A stretch of DNA of 64,000 nt from Staphylotrichum longicolle (Eukaryota; Ascomycota; Sordariomycetes; Sordariales; Chaetomiaceae): contig JAHCVI010000003.1 in assembly GCA_019096155.1 (NCBI GenBank), positions 310,001 through 374,000 of the forward strand, given 5' to 3'. Position 1 is the stretch's first letter. Each line of letters starts with the position of its first letter. The notes below the pieces were generated by a model. That model did not search any database and was not told the origin of the DNA. It was given only the letters and a program-made list of their open reading frames with translations. Of the stretch, positions 57,204 to 64,000 are shown in pieces. The position numbers were made by a program, and so were the translations under genes.

Positions 57204-58692
57204 ATGGTCGCCCAGCTGCCGCCCGAGGTCGTGGGCGTCGCCGCCGGCGTGCTCGTCTACAGCCTCATCTGCCTGGCGAGCGGCATCTTCCTGCTGTGGC
57301 TCGTCTGGGTCCACGATGAGCGCAAGAGCTGTGAGCAGCTTGTCTCCTGGAGCGTCCCGCGGTTGCTGACAGTCCAGACGTCGCCATGCTGGGCTTGCTG
57401 ATGTCCCTGCACACGCTCGCCTCGGTCATCCAGCAAATACACACCATCATCCGGTGGCGCGACATCAAGACGGAGCAGTACGCAAACCTCGTCGCCAACG
57501 TCGGCGACCCGGAGCTGAACATCACGGGCGGATCGACGGGGCTGGATCTGGTGTTGTTCTACATCCGTACGTGGTCGGGCATCCGACACGAAAACACCTC
57601 TAACACTGGCGCTCGCAGAGTACTACGCCTACAACGTCGAATCCATGCTCGTCTTCTTCTGGTACGCCACCCGCCGCCGTCGCCGTCCGCAAACTGACCT
57701 TGACCCAGGGCCGTCGAGCTGGCAAACAGCATCTTCCAGCTGCGCATCGTCAAGATGTACCGCTTCCACGCCAGTCTCCTCGCCAAGGCCTTCGCCACAA
57801 TTCTGCCCGCCGTGCAGATGATCCTGCTCCGGTACAGCGGCGTCAACCGGAGCACGATCGGGTTCATGGCCCTCGCCGATGCCATCAGTGCGTCTTGCCC
57901 TCCCACTTCCAGCCTCCATGTACTGACGCAATGCCCAAGTGATCGGCTGCTTCGCCCTCGGCATGTTCCTCCTGCTCGCCATCCTCATCCGCTACCTGCA
58001 CTCGCGCATCACCCTCGCCTCCTGGAACGTCCGCTACGGCCAGGCCACGGGCACCCCGTCCGGCACCAACGGCACACGCTCCGGCAACCGCCCGGGCACA
58101 GCCCACGCCCCGCGCCCGCCCAAACGCACCATCTACGACAAGTGGCTCGTCCTGCGGTTCAGCGTCGCCTTTGCCGCCTTGAGGTGCGTCAAACCCCGCC
58201 GCCCTACTGTCACCCCCTCCCCCTCCCCTCCTTCCCCCAACCGATACCCAGTCACTGACAAGCCGCCGGAAATACAGCCTCTTCCAAATCGTCGTCATCA
58301 ACTTTCAGCTCCGCGCCGCGTCCACAAACACCCGCGCCAACGTCCCCGACCACCCGGACCTCAGCACCGACCGCGCCCGCGGCGACTTTGCCCTCTTCGC
58401 CCCGGCCCCGTCCGCCGTGCTCTTCGCCTTCTTCGTCTTCGGCACCACCCGCACCTTCAGGGAGTACATGTGGAACCTGTTCGTGCCGCGCGCGTGGCGC
58501 GACAAGGTCGAGGAGCGCAGGCGGCGGCGGCGCGGCGCGGGAGGTGGAGGGAGCGTCGAGGTGGTGCACTCGGCGATACGGAGCCAGACGCCGGGAGGCG
58601 GGGATGTGGAGGGCGGGGTGATTGGGTTGAGGGAGCTGGGGTCAGCGGGAGGGAGGAGGGGGATGGGAAGAGTGATGAGTGGCCGATTCTAA
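57204..58692 (+). CDS. Multi-pass (about seven-helix) membrane protein, fungal family of unknown function
   Basis: Six exons (57204-57330, 57378-57566, 57619-57661, 57709-57887, 57940-58183, 58278-58692) encode 398 residues. Hydrophobic helices include GVAAGVLVYSLICLASGIFL, MLGLLMSLHTLASVIQQIHT, GLDLVLFYIQYYAYNVESML, ANSIFQLRIVKMYRFHASLL, IGCFALGMFLLLAILIRYLH, then after a loop VLRFSVAFAALSLFQIVVIN and PSAVLFAFFVFGTTRTFREY. The arrangement suggests a receptor-like seven-helix topology, N-terminus outside. Conserved-looking loops are YLHSRITLASWNVRYGQ and the terminal TFREYMWNLFVPRAW. I believe homologues occur widely in ascomycetes as integral membrane proteins without known role. The C-terminal tail is Arg/Gly-rich and cytosolic. 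All five introns restore frame and hydrophobic continuity. Confidence 0.82.
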
Positions 58693-58927
58693 AGGGGGCG
58701 GGGAGGGGGAGGTGATGAGGGTGGGTTGGGTTGAGAGGTGTGTTTTGGGATGGCGTTTTGGTGTTTTTGGGACGGACGGATGAAGTGGACGGCTCTAGAT
58801 TTCATGATGACGCGTAGCCACGTCTAATGAAGCCTCGTTCAAACCTTACTTAGTTATTCCTTGCCAGGCGCCGTGTGCAAGCAGCTAGGTGGTTCAAAAG
58901 CAGAGCTAATTGGTCGTCGAATCGTGT
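58693..58927. other. 3' region of the membrane-protein gene
   Basis: G-rich then T-rich untranslated sequence. No feature is seen before the TATA box at 58928. Confidence 0.5.
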
Positions 58928-58936
58928 TATAAAAGG
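58928..58936 (+). promoter_or_regulatory. TATA box of a candidate mini-gene
   Basis: TATAAAAGG, close to the consensus, followed by a C/T- and A/C-rich leader-like stretch up to 59070. This is the strongest TATA box of the right half. Confidence 0.5.
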
Positions 58937-58981
58937 TTCCCGTTGTTATAAGGCAACCTACACCCCCACATCGACCCTAAC

Positions 58982-59059
58982 ATGCTTTTAAACCTGCCAC
59001 CAACTTCATCACCTTCCCCGAGATACGAATTCAACCTCCCCACCACCCCCGAACCCTGA
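58982..59059 (+). CDS. Possible upstream ORF of the mini-gene, 25 codons
   Basis: ATG at 58982 opens a Pro/Ser/Thr-rich 25-codon frame ending TGA at 59059, 14 bases before the next ATG. If transcribed, it could act as a uORF limiting translation of the following frame. Its composition is that of an untranslated leader rather than a protein. Confidence 0.2.
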   Translation: MLLNLPPTSSPSPRYEFNLPTTPEP

Positions 59060-59073
59060 GCATCTGAGCACGG

Positions 59074-59163
59074 ATGCTATTGTGCATTGCCGCAATCGGC
59101 CTGGCGGGCAGTGCCGTGGGAAAGGAAATCGACGAGGCGCGTAGGCGAGCCATTACCACGTAG
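59074..59163 (+). CDS. Candidate 29-residue hydrophobic mini-protein
   Basis: ATG 59074 to TAG 59161-59163. The product begins with a hydrophobic segment, MLLCIAAIGLAGSAVGKEID, then turns basic (EARRRAITT), like a tiny membrane-associated peptide. Support is contextual: TATAAAAGG 146 bp upstream, a leader-like C-rich stretch, and an AATAAA at about 59228 that would end a transcript of some 280 nt. Without comparison it may be chance. It would converge on the next minus-strand gene. Confidence 0.3.
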   Translation: MLLCIAAIGLAGSAVGKEIDEARRRAITT

Positions 59164-59218
59164 CGGACACGGGTTTCACGACGTCAGATACTCCATATTA
59201 TCCAGGGAGCAGACGAAC

Positions 59219-59278
59219 AACATCAAGAAATAAAATACAATAGACAAGAACATCAAGAAATGAAATACAATAGACATG
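59219..59278. repeat. 30-bp tandem duplication at a gene end
   Basis: Two adjacent 30-base copies (59219-59248 and 59249-59278), each containing ACATCAAGAAAT and AAATACAATAGACA, with only two or three differences. The right copy includes the stop codon and last codons of the minus-strand gene ending at 59253. Confidence 0.85.
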
Positions 59279-60755
59279 ACTCAGTTTCTGGCTTGGCGCG
59301 TCTCCCAGACATATGATCAAGCCCGCTTGCCCCATCCTCAGCAGATAGCTTGACTGGCGGATCTAAAGACTCCAGCCACTGGAGCACCTTTTCCGAGACG
59401 TCCATTATCCACATCCCCTCACCTCCCGCAAGGGTCCCTTCAAGCCGCATATCCACTTGATCAGGGACTGTGTCACTCCGTCTCAACGAGCAGAGTGTCT
59501 TGACTATCACGAGAAGGCCCTGTTCGCTGAAGTCGATCAGCAGGATAAACCGGGATTCCTCCTCTGCGATCCAACCACGATTCGACGTCTTTTCATGGCA
59601 AAAGCCGGGGAAGAGACGAAGCTGGGGTGATTTCTCCACGTTACAGAGTTCATCCAGCGCCGCGACCAGCCCAAGGGTGGCTTCCCTTTCCTTTTTGAGA
59701 AGTGCCCGATTAAAGATGTCCAATGGCGCAAACCCCACGACCGGGATATTAGTTTTCCGCCAGTCCTTTTCAATGCTACCAAACCGAGCATACGCCGAGA
59801 GCCCAAACTGACGGAGTGAAAAGCAAAGGATTGCCTTTGTGACAGGGTTGACAGGGACTCGGGCTGCGAGTTCCCGAATCTCTTTGAAGACTGCCGTAAC
59901 TGGGTAGAACATTGAAGCGGGTAGTCGCAGCAACAAGTCTGAGGTGAGGACCAGTATGGCTGAGAGTGAGACAAGCTCAGTGTCGGAGTTGAACTTCGAA
60001 CAAAGACTGTGTAGCTTCAGGATCATTTCGCATTCCGTCTCGTCAAGATCCTGGGGGATTCTGGCTGGGAGGATTTGCAGCGGCAGAATGCGCCAGTAAC
60101 GATGTCCAGAGGAATCATGGAATGTCTGTGGTGGTTCGGCTCCAATCATCGCCCGGACAGCTTCTTCGGTCATGTCGGGGTTCGAATCTTTTCCGGCGTT
60201 GTTGGCGAGCAAGAAGGATACGATCTGCTGTATCGCCAGATGCTTCCTGTCACGGCGCTGGATGGTCTCTTGCACTTTGGCTTGCAAGTCCGCCTCCAGG
60301 CGCGCGACCGTGGCTTCCAAAGCGGCTACCTTGGGGTTGGTAGCACCGATATCACCGTTTCCGCCCAGGGCGATGTGCTCTGCGATGAGCCGCTGTCTCT
60401 CTGCTGCATGTTTCTTGAGGTCATCTTCCAGAATCTTGTGTCTGTCGATAAAACTCTCAAGTTCTTCCCTCTTTTTAGTGAGATTTGCGATGACCAAATA
60501 AGCTGTGGCCGTGTCCAGGTCGCCGTGAATATTCTGCGCAACAACGTCGTCGGAGGTCGTGATGCGTCTGCGCTTCGTTCGGGGCGAACTGTCATCCACT
60601 CTCTGTGGTACTCTGCTGTTAGTAACAGGTTCTTTCTCTGATATTGGTAGCATTTTCTGGAGGAGCAGTCGCCCAGATTCTCTGGTGTGCCAGCGCTCAT
60701 GTTGAGAATTGAGAGAGGGAAGAGTATGTTTTTTTGGGTGGCTTACCTCAGACAT
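59253..60755 (-). CDS. Coiled-coil protein of unknown function
   Basis: Best read as two exons: ATG 60755 to 60747 (three codons) and 60656 to 59253, giving 470 residues. The removed 90 bp has a GTAAGC donor and CTCCTCCAG acceptor; because it is a multiple of three without stops, a 500-residue read-through is also possible. A basic nuclear-signal-like PRTKRRRITT lies near residue 25. A coiled coil covers about 50-150 (LTKKREELESFIDRHKILED, KVAALEATVARLEADLQAKV). A mixed alpha/beta region follows without recognisable motifs. Codon use is less G/C-biased than in the housekeeping genes, suggesting a fast-evolving gene. I do not recognise the family, and it shares no clear similarity with the coiled-coil gene at 47.9 kb. 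Confidence 0.65.
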   Translation of the reverse strand: MSEVSHPKKHTLPSLNSQHERWHTRESGRLLLQKMLPISEKEPVTNSRVPQRVDDSSPRTKRRRITTSDDVVAQNIHGDLDTATAYLVIANLTKKREELESFIDRHKILEDDLKKHAAERQRLIAEHIALGGNGDIGATNPKVAALEATVARLEADLQAKVQETIQRRDRKHLAIQQIVSFLLANNAGKDSNPDMTEEAVRAMIGAEPPQTFHDSSGHRYWRILPLQILPARIPQDLDETECEMILKLHSLCSKFNSDTELVSLSAILVLTSDLLLRLPASMFYPVTAVFKEIRELAARVPVNPVTKAILCFSLRQFGLSAYARFGSIEKDWRKTNIPVVGFAPLDIFNRALLKKEREATLGLVAALDELCNVEKSPQLRLFPGFCHEKTSNRGWIAEEESRFILLIDFSEQGLLVIVKTLCSLRRSDTVPDQVDMRLEGTLAGGEGMWIMDVSEKVLQWLESLDPPVKLSAEDGASGLDHMSGRRAKPETESCLLYFIS

Positions 60756-61294
60756 TTCTGTGTCTACTTTGAATGTTCTTTATCAAGATGGGAGTTTTTG
60801 AAGTCTGGCGCCTGAATGGTCGAGCTGTTGAACAGATGTTGATTGTGGCGAAGTGAAGGTTGTTGTGTCAACGTTGTGTGCGCGACCGCCCACGGCGTTT
60901 TTTCTCGTGGCAGGCTGCAAACTGTCTCAGTGCTCACTTTTCTTGCGGGGCGACTTAGAAAAGAATTACCGACCGTGAAAGTTGGACAACAGCAACCTAA
61001 GCCAATGACACGAACCGGACTGTCGCTGGCCGCCGTGTGCTTCTCAGTGAGTCTAGTTCAAAAAAACAAACAAAGGAAACCGGGAGACTCAGCGGAGATA
61101 TCCCGTCGAGCAGTGATTGAGTTCAACCATCCTCTCTGACTAGCCGTACCCAATGTAGAGGGCTTGCGATCTTGGTGCCATGCCTACATAGCACACACTC
61201 AACACAACGAACGGTTTGAAAACACAAGAGACAGCAATCTGCTCTTTTCCCTGTTGTAGTGTTGGCGCACAATGTCGTATTTTTGGCCTCATCC
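60756..61294. other. Promoter region of the coiled-coil gene and flanking DNA
   Basis: About 540 bp with lower GC than the rest. No gene is seen. Confidence 0.5.
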
Positions 61295-61669
61295 TCATGC
61301 TGTCCTTGCCTCAACGGCCGCCTCCATCGTGCACAACTTTCCTTTCCAAAGATGACCAGAACCTGCCATGTTCCTCAGCAATTGGCGACCACCTGCTCCA
61401 TCAGCGATGAAGAGCCCCCCGCTTATCTGCTGCACCACGGTGCCCACCATGACCGGGGCTATAAAGGCGCTGAGCTGTCCGTCGATCTACGGCGTCGTGA
61501 TGAAATCGGCCGTGGCGTGGCACATTAGATCCTGCAGCACGATGTAAAGACAATGGCCGATGTGAATTTTGTGCAGGTCTGGGAGCTCTCTGGCTGCAAG
61601 CTGCAGATGCTGCTCGTCACGTCCTGGGGGCGCGCCACAGGATTCAGGACTGGAACGTGAGGGTGTCAC
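61295..61669 (-). pseudogene. Possible relic of a UstYa-like (DUF3328) oxidase gene
   Basis: On the minus strand, codons 61564-61490 read HIGHCLYIVLQDLMCHATAD followed by FITTP, then an in-frame TAG. The H-x-x-H-C and following MC-x-A-x-x-D spacing is the second copper/metal-ligand signature of UstYa-like proteins, which oxidise peptide precursors in fungal RiPP pathways. The same frame stays open past the TAG to 61295. The first HQLHC-type motif, the N-terminal membrane helix and a plausible start are not found, so the gene looks broken. Only one short motif supports the call. Similar proteins often sit near transporters, as here. Confidence 0.3.
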
Positions 61670-62171
61670 TGTTTCCCGCCAACTTTATCCGCATCGCCGC
61701 ATCACAGGGTGGGAAGGTCCACGGATCGGGCACCATGAAGGCGCTGGAAGGATTGATTGATGGCCACCGAGAAGCGCGCATGGTTCAGTCGGACGTATTC
61801 CGCAAGGGTGTCAGGGCTGAGTGCCTGGACCCGGAGGATAACGCTGAGCTTCTCTCCCTGTCTGAGACGGTCAGGGGAGCCTGCGATGAGCTGGCCAAGG
61901 GCGGTGCCACGTGAGATGTATGGATATCTTTTGGACGGGTTTGACTCTTTCATGGATAAACAATGGTTGTGTCATGTCTGATCTCGTTCATGTGGAGGGC
62001 TCGCAGGAACAGGCAGATTGAGTCAGAATTGTCATCTTCGGCACGCCGATTTCTTTCTCCTTCGACATATTACTTTTCTCCCTAAGTATCTATCTAGTTA
62101 ATGCCATTCGGTTATTAAATTTCAAGTTTTGCGCTCTGTGCTAGCTGAAACTCATCCTTCTAGTCTTGAGC
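61670..62171. other. Spacer upstream of the relic, 3' of the ABC transporter
   Basis: About 500 bp. An 85-codon plus-strand frame and an 83-codon minus-strand frame overlap here, with no recognisable motif. It may be part of the same degenerate gene. Confidence 0.4.
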
Positions 62172-64000
62172 TCACGAGAACAGGTCGCACCGCTTTATTA
62201 CTTCCAACGTCTTGCCTCGGTCCACAATCACTCCGCCGTCCATCACCACCATCTCGTCAAACCTCGCCGCGGTCTCCCGCCGGTGTGACACAGACAAGAT
62301 GGTTTTCTGACCAAGTTTGCCCAACACAAGGTTGTGTATCATTTCGTCCGTCCTACAGTCGACGCTGTTTGGATGAGGGGTCAGCAACACCGCCAGTGTG
62401 AGTAAGTTAAACTAAAACCAAGGCCGGTGCATACCTCGAGGTGGCTTCATCCAGCAGCAGAATACCCCCTGGCTGTCGCTTGCTCCGGAGGATCACCCCG
62501 GCAAGGCACAGGAGCTGCGACTCGCCGTTCGACAGGTTCAACTCACTCCTCAGCCCGTCCAGGCTGGTCATGGCGCAGATCTTGTCCCAGAGGCCGCACT
62601 CACGGAGCGCATCGCAAATCTCCTCGTCAGGAAACTGGCCGTCCGGGTCGAGTTCCTCCCTGATGGTGCGGGCGCAGCTGAAATAGTCCTGCGAGATGAC
62701 TTCGAACCGCTGCCGGAACTCCGCAGGCGTGAGTTGCGAGATCGGTACCCCGTCAATGGCCACATACCCTACCTTCACGTCGATCATTCCGAGTATTGCC
62801 AGGAGCATGGTCGATTTGCCAGATCCGGTGGAACCGCAAATAGCCACCTTGGCACCAGCATCGAAGGTCGCCGAGATGCCTTTGAGCCCCCATGCCCCCC
62901 TTTGAGAGTTGGTGTTGTTGTTATCCTGCGGGGCGCCATCATCGGCCGTTGCGTACGATGCCCGGACATTCACAAACTCAATGACCCCCTCTCGAGACCA
63001 GTCGTCGGGCAGTGGCTCGCGCGTCTCGCTGCCGGCAGGCTCGCGTGGCGTGTCGCGTTTGAACAGGGCGATTCGAGCCACGGCCCCGAGTGCCGTCTCC
63101 AAAGACGTCCACGACACAATAAGATTGGTGAGCGTCTCCCCGAGCGAGGTGGCATTCGTCAAGGCAACCCCGATGGCGCCCACCGCTGCTCCGCCGGGCC
63201 CCATGTTCAGCCTCACCGCAACTCCGGTCACGATCAAAACAAGACCCGCGACGACAAGGCCAAGAACGAGCTGAAGCCAGCGCTGGACAGCATACAAGAG
63301 GTAGAAGCTCTCCTGGGAGCGGTCCAAACTCTCGGCAAACCTCTGCTCCGCAAACGCGGCCCACCCGTGTGCTCGGATCGTGGTGATGCCGGCGGCCAAC
63401 TCGGAGAGCCTGGTGTGGAGGTCTGCTTTAGTCTCCAGCTCCAAGAGGCGAAGCTGTTTTGATGTCCGGAGGTAAAACCGCTGGATCATGTAGAGGACAG
63501 CGAAGAGTGGTGGTATGACAGAAAGCGCGTGCACGGAAGCTAATGCAATGAGGATGATTTGGACGAGACCGGTGAAAAGTTCGGCAGTGGTGTTGAACAG
63601 AGCCATCGGCAGCGTAGTGTCGACAAACATGAGGTCTTGATTGAATCGGTTGAGCAGATGGCCCGTGTCGACACGGCTGATGAAAGGGAAGGAAGCGGCT
63701 AGCACTGTGGCAAGCAGGTCTGCATGGAGAGCGATTCCCGAGATGGGAACCACCACAAGCATAAGATGTCTGGAGGCGGGTTCGGTCAGTATGCTGAACT
63801 AGCGGCACAGGACGAAGGACGGTCATACAAAACCCAAAGTGCTAGAATCAACAACGGGGATACCGTGAGTAGGCCATACATGCCCAACCAAAATCTGTTG
63901 GGTTGGTGAGATGGCTGCAGGAGCGCGGTGGTCCACCATTGCACCCAGAGATCTGCAGATTCTCGAGTCAACAGAGTTCATGGTGAAGTGTAACACTGGA
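62172..64000 (-). CDS. ABC transporter, subfamily C (MRP type), C-terminal half; N-terminus outside window
   Basis: ATP-driven exporter of conjugates or metabolites. Exons seen: from about 63957 or beyond down to 63829, then 63769-62435, then 62364-62172. The visible part is the second membrane domain (LWVQWW..., FWLGMYGLLTVSPLLILALW, then FISRVDTGHLLNRFNQDLMF, the ABCC linker DTGxxLNRFxxD) and the second nucleotide-binding domain. Walker A is CGSTGSGKST, the Q-loop VISQDYFS, Walker B GGILLLDEATSSVD across the last intron, and the H-loop SVSHR. The signature is LSNGESQ rather than LSGGQ. The missing 5' part should include the first half. Position beside a UstYa-like relic suggests, but does not show, a secondary-metabolite setting. 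Confidence 0.9.

Noticed and set aside
61461..61469. CTATAAAGG as a plus-strand promoter
   Set aside because: It lies within the minus-strand UstYa-like frame and no plus-strand gene follows.
1..64000. CRISPR arrays, insertion sequences, LTRs or terminal inverted repeats
   Set aside because: No regular repeat-spacer pattern, transposase motif or long terminal repeat was seen; the sequence is fungal nuclear DNA.

Overview
The window is nuclear DNA of a filamentous ascomycete, most likely a Sordariomycete. The evidence is strong G/C preference at third codon positions, short GT-AG introns of mostly 47-90 bp with CTAAC-like branch sites, TATA boxes with pyrimidine-rich leaders, and single-copy eukaryotic housekeeping genes on both strands. 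The species cannot be fixed from the sequence alone. Both ends cut through genes: tubulin cofactor D loses its C-terminus on the left, and an ABCC transporter loses its N-terminus on the right.

Layout. 1-4.2 kb: tubulin folding cofactor D and a GH76 glycoside hydrolase, both minus. 4.2-16.1 kb: about 12 kb with only one gene I can support, a 56-residue Cys/His-rich protein (10539-10709, minus) with predicted introns in both UTRs. 16.1-25.7 kb: the inositol pyrophosphate kinase VIP1/Asp1 (minus, five exons) divergent from the SSU-processome WD40 protein UTP21 (plus). 25.9-35.4 kb: an amino-acid permease, a disordered protein of unknown function, COP9 signalosome subunit 6 and a sorbitol/xylitol-type dehydrogenase. 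35.4-40.1 kb: a second gene-poor stretch. 40.1-60.8 kb: gene-dense, with VPS17, mitochondrial EF-G2, a DUF7924-like protein, a short coiled-coil protein, CDC5/CEF1, BRE2/ASH2, a tail-anchored-like protein, NSE1, a multi-pass membrane protein, a tiny candidate gene and another coiled-coil protein. 60.8-64 kb: a degenerate stretch with a UstYa-like (DUF3328) motif beside the ABCC transporter.

The housekeeping genes do not form a pathway; they are ordinary neighbours, several as divergent pairs sharing one promoter (VIP1/UTP21, VPS17/MEF2, CDC5/BRE2). The parts most worth a second look are: the small Cys/His protein with its unusual UTR introns; the clustered frame breaks at the 3' end of MEF2 and the single frame break in VPS17, which look more like sequence errors than biology; the DUF7924 nuclease-like protein; the candidate mini-gene at 58.9-59.2 kb; and the UstYa-like relic next to an ABCC exporter, which could mark the edge of a secondary-metabolite (RiPP-type) locus outside the window. 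All family names come from recognising motifs by eye; no database search was possible.
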